Assembly: GCA_003577005.1 (NCBI GenBank)
Contig: QEUW01000043.1
Span: forward strand, 1 to 38,182
Direction: 5' to 3'
DNA from: Chloroflexota bacterium
GTDB taxonomy: Bacteria > Chloroflexota > Anaerolineae > Caldilineales > Caldilineaceae
DNA: 38,182 nt
The notes beneath the pieces are model-generated. The model had not been told where the DNA came from. It made no database searches and saw only the letters and a list, made by a program, of their open reading frames with translations. This document shows, piece after piece, positions 22,762 to 33,780 of the stretch. Positions within the stretch are counted from its first letter, which is position 1, and each line of letters starts with the position of its first letter. The position numbers and the translations under genes are program-made.

Positions 22762-25626
22762 CTAAGAATTGCGTCGAATGACGGGCAAGTAAATCTGGTG
22801 GTCAGTTTGGGAGAAGTTAGCGGTGATCGTCGCATTGTCCGTCACCGTATACTCGATGGGGTTCTCGTCACCAGAGAGGTCACCGCTCCAGCCTGTGAAT
22901 TCCCAGCCAGCCTCTGGAGTAGCTGTCAAAGTCACCACCTGCCCGGGGGTATAGGGGCCGGGCGGGTCAACCGCAACGGCGCCCTGGCCGGTCTGTTCGA
23001 TTGTGAGCGCAAATTGCTGCTCCTGGCTGAAGGTGGCCGTCACAACCGCACCCATATCAAACGTAAAGCTAACCGGATTGGTTGCTCCGGTCACTGCCCC
23101 GCTCCAGCCGGCAAAGGACCAGCTATCCTCCGGCGTCGCAGTCAACGTAATCCGTTCTCCACACGTGTATGACTCTTGAGCGGGAACCCTTGCCACTGCC
23201 CCCGAACCAACCGTGTTGACTGTGAGCGAGTAAGGTTTCGAGTCTTCTGGTACAATCGGCGCGGCGGTGTTGAAGAAGTAGTCAACAATTGCCGTATGCG
23301 CCGGGAAGGCGCCCGCATTGCCCGCATAGACACCTACTGTGCCGGTGGTGAGCGTATGGGTAAAGCTCACACTCTCAGTCCAGTCTGTGCCGTCAAACGA
23401 GTATGACTGGGTCCACTGATTGCCAGCCCGTTCGACGCGCATGTACATGTCCGTGCCAAAGGGGGTAATCACTTGATTGATGCGCACGGTCGGGGTCGGT
23501 GTACTACTGCTCAGGATTGCGGCAAAGATGCGCACATCGGTCCCATCTGAGTAGAATTCAAAGCGTAGGAGATTGTTATCATCCTGTTCGACCACGATCC
23601 CCTGCATCTGGAAGCGCCGGTTGATCTCCGACTCAAACTTTGCCTCGACGACAAAATTCGTACTCGTTACCGGTTGGGTCATGCGTGGCGCAAAGTTCTT
23701 ATCCCTCCACAGGTCGTGGTCGGTGCCGGCCGGCACCGAGATCAGAAGTCGCCTGCCGGTCACTTCAAATGTGCTGTCGCCCTGCGGGTCGCGGAAGGTC
23801 CATAGATTATCGTTTAAGGCGCACTGATTGAAATCATCCGAATAAGGTGCCTGAGCCTGAACAAAGAGCGCCCCCACCGTCAGGTTGTCGTTGATGATGA
23901 CTTCCTGTGGATTTGTCTTCCCAAAAAGATCGCCGGTCCAGTTGGAGAGCATATACCCGGGATTAGGCACTGCGGTAAAGGTAAGGCGCTCTCCAAAAGC
24001 GTAGCCCTGTTTGTTCGGGTCAACCAGCACGCTTCCATTCTCAGAGGCGCTGATAGTCACCACGGGAGCGGGAGCTGAGCCAAAGGTTGCTGTTATTTCC
24101 GTATCTTGTGTGATGTTGAACTTGAGCGGATTTGCGGTACCCGAAACTGCGCCGCTCCAGCCCATCAGTTTTTGTCCGGTCTCGCCCACCGCAACAATTG
24201 TAACCTCTTGACCATAGCTGTAACTGGGCTGACTCGGAGTAATCTGTACTGCACCACCGCCCACGACGTTTACTGCCAGCTTGGGCGCAATGGCAGAGAG
24301 CGGCGTGACCGTCACTTTGCCGAAACTGGCGTCGACATGATGCGCCACTAGCAGCAATGAGCCAGTCGGCGGCTCACTCGAGCGCCCCGGTGTTTCCATG
24401 TCCCACCCAAACGGTTCGGGATCACTGGCCTTCCAGACCTTGAAGCGATAGTACGAGCGGTTGCTGGCGATAGCCTGAACGCTCATCTTCATGAGATAAG
24501 GGACTCCAAACTCAGGCTGTTTGTTGGCGTTGGCAGTCAGTTCGCCGCCACCCGTACCGACCATTTGCAGACCGCTGGAAATCTCCCCCGATGATCGCTT
24601 CCACCGGAACCAACCCAGCGCACCGAGCTGCTGCCAGCCGTTGTTTGGCTGTTCGCCCGCTTCGTTGTAGTGGCCTTGCCAGCGCAGCAAAACGCCAACA
24701 CCTGGCCCATTGCTTGGCGACTTGAACCCTTCCTCGTCGATACCGTGGATCACCAACGGCACCACCACCTCGTAATCCTTCCAACTGACATCGCCAATTG
24801 CCACAAGGCGATCATAGCCGAGCTCGACCGGGCGCAGGTTTGCTCCTTGCAGTGCCCACTTGCCATCCACCACATCGGCAAGCTGTTGGATGTTTGTAGC
24901 AGTGCCCCAATCGGCCTCATAGGATGCTGGCCAGGTGCGCCCCGCCACATAGTTGACTGTCACCGTCTGTACTGCCTGGTTAGTGAGCACATCGGTGGCT
25001 GTGATCACGATCTGATTCGAGCCAGAAATGAGCAGCGTCGTGCTAATTTCCGCATTAAAATCGCCAGCGGCCCCCAATCGTCTTGTGTTGGGGCCGAGCG
25101 AGAGCGGCTGCGGCGCACCACCGTTGAGCGAAAAGACGACCGAACTGACTGCATTGGAGCTGGTGATCTTCCCCAAAACACCCACAACTTTGGCTGGATT
25201 GCCGATATGACCAAAGGACTGGGTGCTACCGTACCAGACATCGATGACGGGCGCATTGACTGCGCTGGCGCTCGCCGGTTCGTCCACCTGACCACCGGCT
25301 TGCCCCCCTCCGGCATAGACCACATTGAGGGCTGGGCTGCCAACCGAAAGCAGGGGAAACTCACCTCCCAGAGCGGCAGCGTCTACCTCTGCTTCATCAT
25401 CGGTAGCCACTGGCAGCGTGTGCCAGGGCGGGTCTTCCTCTGTTCCACTGCTGGTCTGCGAAGCCGCTTGCAACGTATCCTCGTTGTTAACCTCATTTGT
25501 CGCCACACGCGCTGACACAGCTGCTGTATGGCGGCTCACACTCACCAACCCTGCGGTGAAAAGAACCAGCAGTGACAGCAGAAAGATCATGCTGTTGCGT
25601 AGAAAGGAAGATTGTCTTTGGCTCAT
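22762..25626 (-). CDS. Large secreted protein with InlB-type repeats and LamG/DUF1349-like domains
   Basis: 954 aa. The signal peptide is clear: basic SQRQSSFLRN then IFLLSLLVLFTAGLVSV (about 13-30). Next come a low-complexity segment, a cadherin/Ig-like strand region (VIDVWYGSTQSFGHIGNPAK, about 125-230), a beta-sandwich-like domain (about 235-450), two divergent InlB B-repeats (about 450-595; GWSGAVSGTANP and NWTGDLFGKTNP), a DUF1349-like concanavalin domain starting DDFNQCALNDNLW (about 595-795), and two more InlB repeats (about 797-940; GWSGAVTGATNP and GWSGDLSGDENP). The C-terminus is HQIYLPVIRRNS. Probably a cell-surface adhesion or carbohydrate-binding protein. It lies inside the minus EPS arm, so it may bind or organise the polymer. 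No catalytic site seen. Confidence 0.85.
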   Translation of the reverse strand: MSQRQSSFLRNSMIFLLSLLVLFTAGLVSVSRHTAAVSARVATNEVNNEDTLQAASQTSSGTEEDPPWHTLPVATDDEAEVDAAALGGEFPLLSVGSPALNVVYAGGGQAGGQVDEPASASAVNAPVIDVWYGSTQSFGHIGNPAKVVGVLGKITSSNAVSSVVFSLNGGAPQPLSLGPNTRRLGAAGDFNAEISTTLLISGSNQIVITATDVLTNQAVQTVTVNYVAGRTWPASYEADWGTATNIQQLADVVDGKWALQGANLRPVELGYDRLVAIGDVSWKDYEVVVPLVIHGIDEEGFKSPSNGPGVGVLLRWQGHYNEAGEQPNNGWQQLGALGWFRWKRSSGEISSGLQMVGTGGGELTANANKQPEFGVPYLMKMSVQAIASNRSYYRFKVWKASDPEPFGWDMETPGRSSEPPTGSLLLVAHHVDASFGKVTVTPLSAIAPKLAVNVVGGGAVQITPSQPSYSYGQEVTIVAVGETGQKLMGWSGAVSGTANPLKFNITQDTEITATFGSAPAPVVTISASENGSVLVDPNKQGYAFGERLTFTAVPNPGYMLSNWTGDLFGKTNPQEVIINDNLTVGALFVQAQAPYSDDFNQCALNDNLWTFRDPQGDSTFEVTGRRLLISVPAGTDHDLWRDKNFAPRMTQPVTSTNFVVEAKFESEINRRFQMQGIVVEQDDNNLLRFEFYSDGTDVRIFAAILSSSTPTPTVRINQVITPFGTDMYMRVERAGNQWTQSYSFDGTDWTESVSFTHTLTTGTVGVYAGNAGAFPAHTAIVDYFFNTAAPIVPEDSKPYSLTVNTVGSGAVARVPAQESYTCGERITLTATPEDSWSFAGWSGAVTGATNPVSFTFDMGAVVTATFSQEQQFALTIEQTGQGAVAVDPPGPYTPGQVVTLTATPEAGWEFTGWSGDLSGDENPIEYTVTDNATITANFSQTDHQIYLPVIRRNS

Positions 25627-25652
25627 CTCTTTGTTCCCGTTTCTCCAAAGCA

Positions 25653-25720
25653 GATCCTACCGATTGGCCCACGCAGCGGACTTGGCAAGGGGTAAAGTTG
25701 GCAGTCACTCAGGTAGGATC
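25653..25720. repeat. 9-bp inverted repeat in the leader of the 954-aa protein gene
   Basis: GATCCTACC (25653-25661) is the exact reverse complement of GGTAGGATC (25712-25720), 50 bases apart. It lies between the WbaP stop and the start of the secreted-protein gene. It could be an operator or a leader stem; no function shown. Confidence 0.4.
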
Positions 25721-25835
25721 TATGCGCCGCACAACCACTGATAACGACCAATTCTTAGCAAGGTCAATTGAACGCGCTGTGGTTTGACCGTGCGGAGGCA
25801 ATTGGCAACTATAAGGGCTGACCATGTAAACAGAT

Positions 25836-27338
25836 TTATGTGCCCTTGAACTGGATGACGGTACTCACCGTCCGGAATAGTATATATAAATCGAGCCATA
25901 GTGACCAGTAGCGCACATAGTAAAAATCATACTCCAGTTTCGTGCGTGCATCTTCGACACTGTTGCCATATTCATAGTTGATCTGCGCCCAACCGGTCAG
26001 CCCTGGTTTTACTGTCAACCGTGTCCGGTAGAAGGGGATCTCCTGTTCCAGCTTGGCAACGAACTCCGGGCGCTCTGGTCGTGGCCCGACAAAACTCATC
26101 TCCCCACTCAATATATTCAAGACCTGCGGCAGTTCATCCAGCCGGGTCTTGCGCAAAAAGCGGCCCACGCGCGTGATGCGTGCGTCATCTTTGCTAGCCC
26201 AACGAGCTTCGCCGTTCTGCTCGGCATTGACTACCATGGTGCGAAATTTGAAAATGGCGAACGGTTTTCCTCCACGCCCACAGCGGATTTGCCGGTAGAA
26301 GATGGAGCCGGGAGAGTCCAGACGGATGGCGAGAGCGAGCAAAGGCAGGATAAGAAGAAAGGCTGGAAAGGCGAGAACACATAACAGCAGGTCACATAGA
26401 CGCTTGGCGCTCTGTTGTAGGCGGCTGAAGATGGGCTTCTCTTGCATAGCGTGCAATCCCCAAGCCGGGTCTATATGTTCGATAGGAATCTTGCGGCAGA
26501 CCTTCTCGAATAAATCAGGCATCCACACAACTGCAACGCCATTGGCCTGGCATTCAACCAACAGATGAAAAAGATCGGTTTCCAGACTGCGTTCGATAGC
26601 AACCACAACCTGGTGAACGCGCTGTTCCCGCACCAAGCGCAACAGATCTGCCGCTTTGCCCAACACAGGCAATCCGCCCAGGTGTCTCCCAGCATCACTC
26701 TCGCTTGCTTCACCACCATCGCAATCAGCCAAATAGCCCAGCACCGTGTAATTTAGATGGCGCTCTTGCTGTAGCACTTGCGCTATCGCCTGCCCCCGTT
26801 TTCCCTGCCCCAAGATCAGGATACGGTGGGAAAAAGGGCGATAGATGTTGGAAAGCAAGGTGTAAGCATATCGCCATAAGGCGATCGCAGGCACAGCCAA
26901 TGCAAAGAAGTAGATCGATATCAGTTGGGATACCTGTACCTGGAACACCCACCAGGCCAGGTAAGACATGAGCAACCCCAGAACGCCGGCAGTTAATACC
27001 CGCTTTGCACTCAGATTTGCATCGTGCGCCGATGGAATGTGATAAAGGTCATTGAACCACGCCACCCCCCACCAGGCGCTAATCAGGAGAGGGAACCAAT
27101 ACCAATATGTAGCCACGATCGCCGTGTTCACGACGTCGTCGCTCGTCTGCCCCAGGAGGCGGATGGCTCCCCATGTCGCGCCAAAGATGAGCAATGCATC
27201 CATCACCATCAGCAGCGTCTTGCGCTCTGAAAACGGTGCCTGGAACCCCTGTAAGTCTGGCACAAGCAGCCTTTTAAGCTTGAGAGGGGCATCTTTGAAA
27301 CCGGCATTGAGTACCTCACTGTTGGCTCTGATTGACAT
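25836..27338 (-). CDS. Undecaprenyl-phosphate sugar-1-phosphate transferase (WbaP/CpsE type)
   Basis: 500 aa polyisoprenyl-phosphate phosphoglycosyltransferase that starts the repeat unit by loading a sugar-1-phosphate on the lipid carrier. It has four to five N-terminal membrane segments (residues about 40-165), a Rossmann-like CoA-binding domain with RILILGQGKRGQAIAQVLQQ (about 170-190), another membrane hairpin near 320-340, and the catalytic Bac_transf domain: FAIFKFRTMVVNAEQNGE, then RLDELPQVLNILSGEMSFVG, PRPERPEF, and KPGLTGWAQINYEYGNS. Ends ...STVIQFKGT as usual in the family. CAGGAG 8 bases before the ATG supports the start. It lies 27 bases after the methyltransferase gene. The sugar (Glc or Gal most often) is not predictable. 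Confidence 0.93.
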   Translation of the reverse strand: MSIRANSEVLNAGFKDAPLKLKRLLVPDLQGFQAPFSERKTLLMVMDALLIFGATWGAIRLLGQTSDDVVNTAIVATYWYWFPLLISAWWGVAWFNDLYHIPSAHDANLSAKRVLTAGVLGLLMSYLAWWVFQVQVSQLISIYFFALAVPAIALWRYAYTLLSNIYRPFSHRILILGQGKRGQAIAQVLQQERHLNYTVLGYLADCDGGEASESDAGRHLGGLPVLGKAADLLRLVREQRVHQVVVAIERSLETDLFHLLVECQANGVAVVWMPDLFEKVCRKIPIEHIDPAWGLHAMQEKPIFSRLQQSAKRLCDLLLCVLAFPAFLLILPLLALAIRLDSPGSIFYRQIRCGRGGKPFAIFKFRTMVVNAEQNGEARWASKDDARITRVGRFLRKTRLDELPQVLNILSGEMSFVGPRPERPEFVAKLEQEIPFYRTRLTVKPGLTGWAQINYEYGNSVEDARTKLEYDFYYVRYWSLWLDLYILFRTVSTVIQFKGT

Positions 27339-27365
27339 ACAGTTACTCCTGATGTGGCAAAGGGA

Positions 27366-28568
27366 TTAGGGTTCCAATGGCAGGAGTTGTGGGTGCAACC
27401 CCATCAATTCAAGCGTCTGTTGTATTTCATTACAGTAGAGTGGATTCATCACGATTACAATGTCTGGACAAATGGCGGTCAACGCATCCGGCCCGACAAT
27501 CTCTTGCCCGGTGCCCGCCATAAAGGTGCCGTGCCGGTAAGGGTTCACATCGACCGCATGGGTGATCACATCAGAACCGGCGAGCGTGGTCAAAAACGCC
27601 ACACCCTTGGAACCGGAACCCCAGATGACCACGCGCTTCCCCTGCAGCCGGAAGTCTTGCAGCTTGCTCTCCCACTGCCGTAAGACGGTGGGATAGGCTG
27701 CGACAAATGCACCAACCTTGCGCTTGATTTCGGCAATTGCCCGATTCGCCCTGGCGCCGGCGCCTGCCGGCGTCGTCGGCGCTGGTCGCGCCTCGATAGT
27801 GAGATATTGCTCGCCGTATTGTGTCGCCACGTCCAACACCTCAAAGCCGCACTGTTCGAATAGGTAGGCTAGCGATCCGACACTAAAATAGGAACAGTGC
27901 TCGTAATAGATATCCCAGAAAGCCACATCGCGCATGACATACTCGCCATTGGGCACCTGGAAAAAGACGATTGTCTCTCGGCGGTCGCCAATCGAGCGTC
28001 GCACAGTGCGTACAAACTCTGCTGTGTTTGGGATGTGTTCAAGCGTCATTTTGCAGCAGATAAAATCACCCTGCACTTCGCTATATTTCTCTGAATAAAA
28101 ATCCTGGACAAACTGAACCTGTGTCGGGTCGAAGCGGCGCGGGCGAGTGGGGTCGTAGGCCGGGTCAAACCCAACGCCCTGGTTGTTGCCTAGTTCGCAG
28201 AGCAGGATCAAAAATTCGCCCTGGCCACAGCCAATTTCGATAAGATGTTTGTTGCGGAGTTGATACCGGTCAATTAGTTGTTGCGCCAGTTGCGTGTGGA
28301 AGGTATTAAAGGTTGGGGAGTAACTCTGGGTCGCCTCATAACCCACCGCATATTCGTGTACCGATGAGTCAAAGGCTACATTGCTGATGAAACCGCAGGT
28401 ACCACAGAGGGCCAAACGGATCGCCCCGCGCCGATAGGTCACCGCCCGTTCGCGGGTCGGCATCAGCAGGACGCTATGGACGGGAACTCCCATTACTTCA
28501 TAAAAGACACTCAGCGAGTGAGTCCCACAATTAGGACACGGATCTGTATAGAACGGACGCACAATCAT
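27366..28568 (-). CDS. C-methyltransferase-like SAM-dependent methyltransferase
   Basis: 400 aa from the ATG at 28566-28568; in-frame starts at 28610 and 28628 are possible but add no conserved sequence. The N-terminal zinc-binding domain has C11-x2-C14 (CPNC) and C55-x2-C58 (CGTC). The SAM-binding domain contains HLIEIGCGQGEFLILL (about 127-142), and the C-terminal domain has KRVVIWGSGSKGVAFL. This three-part layout (Methyltransf_13, Methyltransf_23 and Methyltransf_14) belongs to the NovU/TylCIII sugar C-methyltransferase family. It probably methylates a nucleotide-linked deoxysugar or acts on an EPS precursor. First gene of the minus arm. A TATATATA just upstream on the minus strand could be part of a promoter. 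Confidence 0.87.
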   Translation of the reverse strand: MIVRPFYTDPCPNCGTHSLSVFYEVMGVPVHSVLLMPTRERAVTYRRGAIRLALCGTCGFISNVAFDSSVHEYAVGYEATQSYSPTFNTFHTQLAQQLIDRYQLRNKHLIEIGCGQGEFLILLCELGNNQGVGFDPAYDPTRPRRFDPTQVQFVQDFYSEKYSEVQGDFICCKMTLEHIPNTAEFVRTVRRSIGDRRETIVFFQVPNGEYVMRDVAFWDIYYEHCSYFSVGSLAYLFEQCGFEVLDVATQYGEQYLTIEARPAPTTPAGAGARANRAIAEIKRKVGAFVAAYPTVLRQWESKLQDFRLQGKRVVIWGSGSKGVAFLTTLAGSDVITHAVDVNPYRHGTFMAGTGQEIVGPDALTAICPDIVIVMNPLYCNEIQQTLELMGLHPQLLPLEP

Positions 28569-29125
28569 GACGTATATATAATCCTCTACGATGCGGTGTT
28601 GGCCCGTCATGGAGGCTTGTCGAACCAAAGACGGCCATCACAACCGATGACCATCATAACTATTATCGTATTTCTGACTTCTTTCCTTCGCGGGATATCA
28701 TCTAACTTATGTACTTGGCATCATCCTTTTGCTCACAACTGTGGTAGCGATGTCTACGTCAGGCGGATACAGTGCTACGACAGAAGCCTCATGTTATCCC
28801 TGAGTCTGCCGCGACTTTCGTCGTATTGCCCCCTCTACCGCAGTTTATCGCTATCCGTAAAGAAATCCTTCGCAGTTTTTGATCAGTTTAGAAAAGTGGG
28901 CAAACGACAGACGATCCCACTGCTATCACGAAGTTCGCAATCGCCCGGATGCTGCAATTTGACAGCGATGCGTCGAACGTGTTACCTTTTTTATGTTGAA
29001 CCATGTTCAATCCAATTGTTTATCTGTAGAGATCGCGTGATAGGCAAACGAGGATGCGTCGGCCTAACGCGGCAACCCGCCGGAGCCCCGGCATTCGGTT
29101 GTTCAGGTCGCCTTGCTCTCAATGT

Positions 29126-29217
29126 CCGGTGTATTTGCACCCTGGCAGCCAGGAGACCTACTAAACGAACACCGGTCAGGGCCCGATTCCGCTGGAGCAC
29201 TTGTTACTCGCCAGCGG
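29126..29217 (+). other. Candidate structured leader RNA upstream of mtnA
   Basis: Two outer stems of 7 bp and an inner 5-bp hairpin (positions in the preceding entry) occur directly before an intrinsic terminator, with no gene upstream on this strand. The arrangement resembles an attenuator or riboswitch leader for the SAM-cycle genes. It does not match the SAM-I, SAM-II, SAM-IV or SAH consensus patterns I know. Confidence 0.35.
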
Positions 29218-29240
29218 ACAACAGATAGCTGTGAGGATGC

Positions 29241-29275
29241 GCCCGCCCGGTTTTTCCTGGCGGGCTTTGTTTGTT
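29241..29275 (+). terminator. Intrinsic terminator upstream of mtnA
   Basis: GCCCGCC (29241-29247) pairs with GGCGGGC (29259-29265), with an inner GG/CC extension and TTTTT loop, followed by TTTGTTTGTT. This is a good Rho-independent terminator on the plus strand although no plus-strand gene precedes it. That makes it either an attenuator, the end of a small RNA, or the relic of a lost gene. Confidence 0.75.
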
Positions 29276-29411
29276 GGCAGCGTTAGGGGGTGTCGTCCCA
29301 ACAGAACCTCTCCCTGCGTAGTGCCTGTCAGAGGATGCAGCATACGCGGCCGGAGAAAAGTTGCGGACGGGCCTTCCACAGCGTAGGAAAGGCCTGCGGG
29401 ACTGCAGCGCC

Positions 29412-29450
29412 CCCGGATGAGATGCCCGGATGAGATGCCCGGATGAGATG
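29412..29450 (+). repeat. Three perfect 13-bp tandem repeats at the mtnA 5' end
   Basis: CCCGGATGAGATG occurs three times without a mismatch, 29412-29424, 29425-29437 and 29438-29450. The only available mtnA start codon is in the last unit. Because 13 is not a multiple of three, each copy shifts the frame, and the in-frame codon at 29431-29433 is TGA. Confidence 0.9.
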
Positions 29451-30459
29451 CTTTGACACAGTAGAGGGCGTCGCCCGCAGCATTCAAGAGATGTACGTGC
29501 GCGGGGCGCCCGCCATCGGCGCTACCGGAGCCTACGGTATGGCTCTGGCCGCCCAGATCAGCAGCGCCCGCGACCGCGCTGCCTTGCTCACTGACCTGCA
29601 CCAGGCTAAGCAAGTGCTTGATGCAGCCCGGCCTACGGCAGTCAACCTGAGTTGGGCCACTACGCGCCTGCTCGAACTAGCCAAATCACCGATGCTGACT
29701 ACCGTGGACGAAATTCGTCAGGCGCTTCTGGATGAGGCCGCCGCGCTCGCCGATGAAGATGTCGCCATCAATCGGCGGATGGGCTTTCATGGCGCGGAGG
29801 TGATTCCCGACGGCGCCAACATTCTGCACCACTGCAACACAGGCGCCCTGGCTACGGTCGATTTTGGCACGGCGTTGGGGGTTGTTTTTGCCTGCCAGGA
29901 GCAGGGCAAGCGGGTTCATGTCTGGGTGGATGAGACACGGCCACGGCTGCAAGGCGCACGCCTCACGGCCTGGGAACTCCTGCGCGCCGAGGTGCCCATG
30001 CATCTGATCGCCGACAACGCTGCCGGCCATCTCATGCGCACCGGCCAGGTGGATGTGGTCATTTTTGGCGCTGACCGGGTGGCGGCCAATGGAGATGTCG
30101 CCAACAAGATCGGCACCTACAAACTCGCCGTCGTCGCCCGGGAAAACGGCATCCCGGTCTATTGCGTGGCGCCGACCAGCACGGTAGACCTCAACCTGGC
30201 CCACGGCGACTTGATCCCCATCGAAGAACGCGGGGCAGACGAAGTACGCCTGGTTGGCAGCGAGTTAGTCGCCCCTGCTGACACGCCGGTCTACAACCCG
30301 GCCTTTGACGTGACACCTCATCGCTATCTCACCGGCATCGTTACCGAAGAGGGCATCTGCTACCCACCCTTCACCGTCAGCCTGCGCCGCGCCAAGCAGA
30401 GCGCCGAAGAACGCATCGACCAGGAGCGAACGGCGCGTCGTGTTGCGGCGACAATATAG
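29443..30459 (+). CDS. mtnA: Methylthioribose-1-phosphate isomerase lacking its N-terminus
   Basis: 338 aa. Converts 5-methylthioribose-1-phosphate to methylthioribulose-1-phosphate in methionine salvage. VRGAPAIG (19-26), the catalytic Cys131 in [11 protein letters not shown], and the catalytic Asp211 in [11 protein letters not shown] are present. They are 80 residues apart, as are Cys160 and Asp240 of the Bacillus enzyme. By that comparison about 29 N-terminal residues are missing. The ATG at 29443 lies in a 13-bp tandem repeat, has no Shine-Dalgarno sequence, and an in-frame TGA is 10 bases upstream. No frame further upstream resembles the missing part. The gene may be a recent pseudogene, a truncated but active form, or mis-assembled at the repeat. 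It leads the SAM-cycle cluster. Confidence 0.85.
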   Translation: MRCFDTVEGVARSIQEMYVRGAPAIGATGAYGMALAAQISSARDRAALLTDLHQAKQVLDAARPTAVNLSWATTRLLELAKSPMLTTVDEIRQALLDEAAALADEDVAINRRMGFHGAEVIPDGANILHHCNTGALATVDFGTALGVVFACQEQGKRVHVWVDETRPRLQGARLTAWELLRAEVPMHLIADNAAGHLMRTGQVDVVIFGADRVAANGDVANKIGTYKLAVVARENGIPVYCVAPTSTVDLNLAHGDLIPIEERGADEVRLVGSELVAPADTPVYNPAFDVTPHRYLTGIVTEEGICYPPFTVSLRRAKQSAEERIDQERTARRVAATI

Positions 30460-30567
30460 CACAAAATTTATCGAGAGGCTGCACAGCGTGTGCAAATAGA
30501 CCATCCGCGGCAATCCCGCCAACTTACCAGACCCGCGGTCGATCAGATCCAAAAAAGGAATTTCCGT

Positions 30568-31527
30568 ATGGCTTTTGTCATCACCGGCTCGGTTGCATAC
30601 GACTATCTGATGCGTTATCCCGGTCGCTTTCGCGACCAGATCTTGCCCGACCAGCTCGAGAACATCAGCCTGAGCTTTCTGGCCGATTCCATGCGCCGCG
30701 AGCGGGGTGGCGTGGCGGCGAACATTGCCTACACCATGAAGTTGCTGGGCAGCGACCCGGTCATCCTGGCGACGGTAGGCCATGATTTTGGTGATTACCG
30801 GCGCTGGTTGGAACAACAGGGCCTAAGTACTATGCAGATCATCGAGATCGAGCATGAGTTGACAGCGACTTTTTTTGTGAGCACCGACAGCGACCAAAAC
30901 CAGATCGCCAATTTCTACACCGGCGCCATGGCCCATGCCCGCGATTACACGCTGGCGGATCGCCAACTGACCAACGCATCGCTGGTGGTGATCAGCCCCA
31001 ACGACCCGGGCGCTATGCTCAGCTACGCCCAAGAATGCAAACAGCATGGCATTCCCTTTGCCTATGACCCGAGCCAACAACTCGCCCGGCTCAGCGGCGA
31101 AGAGCTGGCGCAGAGTATCCCCGGCGCGGGCTATCTGCTCTGCAACGAATACGAGATCGCCATGGTGCAAAAGAAGACAGGCTGGAGTCTGGCGCAGATC
31201 TGCGACCAGGTGGACGTGGTGGTCGTCACGCTGGGCAAAGAGGGCAGCGCCATCCATACGGGTGGTTCCGTAACGCACGTTCCGGCGGCAAAATTAAGCG
31301 AGATCGTCGAACCCACCGGCGCCGGCGACGCCTTCCGCGGTGGCTTTTTTGCGGCGATCGAGGCTGGTCTGCCGCTGGAAATCTGTGGCCGGGTTGGTTC
31401 GCTCTGTAGCGCCTACTCGTTGGAGAATCTGGGCCCAACGGCACACCGCTTTACTAAAGAGGAGTTTATGGGGCGATATGAAGAGAACTTTGGGCCGGAA
31501 CCGCAACTGAGCCTGTTGGGGCAGTGA
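30568..31527 (+). CDS. PfkB-family kinase, adenosine-kinase-like
   Basis: 319 aa from the ATG at 30568 (AAGGAA 7 bases before). ATP-dependent kinase of the ribokinase fold. Substrate-binding [16 protein letters not shown] lies around residues 50-65, and the anion-hole/catalytic motif is [16 protein letters not shown] near residues 248-263. [10 protein letters not shown] is typical of adenosine-kinase-like bacterial members. Position between mtnA and ahcY suggests that it phosphorylates the adenosine released by S-adenosylhomocysteine hydrolysis; a role on another nucleoside or sugar is possible. It is 108 bases after mtnA. Confidence 0.87.
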   Translation: MAFVITGSVAYDYLMRYPGRFRDQILPDQLENISLSFLADSMRRERGGVAANIAYTMKLLGSDPVILATVGHDFGDYRRWLEQQGLSTMQIIEIEHELTATFFVSTDSDQNQIANFYTGAMAHARDYTLADRQLTNASLVVISPNDPGAMLSYAQECKQHGIPFAYDPSQQLARLSGEELAQSIPGAGYLLCNEYEIAMVQKKTGWSLAQICDQVDVVVVTLGKEGSAIHTGGSVTHVPAAKLSEIVEPTGAGDAFRGGFFAAIEAGLPLEICGRVGSLCSAYSLENLGPTAHRFTKEEFMGRYEENFGPEPQLSLLGQ

Positions 31528-31591
31528 GCAGGAGACTTTAGGATTTGGGGAGATTTTAGAAAACCTTCAGTCTCTCAATTCACTACGAACA

Positions 31592-33681
<2,090 letters not shown>

Positions 33682-33683
<2 letters not shown>

Positions 33684-33763
33684 TTTTAGATTTGTGATTT
33701 TGGATTTTGGATTTTTGGCCGCCGTAGTACAATCCAAAGTCTGAAATCCAAAATCTAAAATTA
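33682..33763. repeat. Heptamer-type AT-rich inverted repeat between ahcY and metK
   Basis: Units of about 7 bases of the form ATTTTGG/ATTTTAG run from 33683 to about 33716, and their complements (AAATCCA, AAATCTA) run from 33731 to 33763, so the two halves can form an imperfect stem. It starts at the ahcY stop codon and ends 17 bases before metK. Could serve as a terminator or processing site, or simply be a dispersed heptanucleotide repeat. Confidence 0.75.
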
Positions 33764-33780
33764 AACAGGGAGAACAAAAT

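Larger units (their letters stand above)
28569..29442. other. Intergenic boundary between EPS locus and SAM-cycle genes
   Basis: No protein is supported. The left part (to about 29040) is AT-richer. The right part is GC-rich and full of hairpins: CCGGTGT/ACACCGG (29126-29132 with 29169-29175), CCTGG/CCAGG (29141-29153), CCGCTGG/CCAGCGG (29189-29195 with 29211-29217), then a strong terminator (29241-29275) and GGGCCTTCC/GGAAAGGCC near 29369-29396. It ends in a 13-bp tandem repeat that runs into mtnA. Confidence 0.55.

Noticed and set aside
24670..25515. 281-codon plus-strand open frame opposite the 954-aa protein
   Set aside because: The minus-strand gene has signal peptide, repeat domains and tail; the opposite frame has no family resemblance.
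29063..29287. CCTAACGC (29063-29070) and GCGTTAGG (29280-29287) as ends of an integron attC-like site
   Set aside because: The spacing of about 220 bases is too long for attC, the inner boxes do not fit, no integrase is present, and an 8-base match at this distance can occur by chance.
33684..33780. SAM riboswitch before metK or mtnA
   Set aside because: No match to SAM-I, SAM-II, SAM-IV or SAH riboswitch core sequences; the gap before metK is filled by the heptamer repeat.
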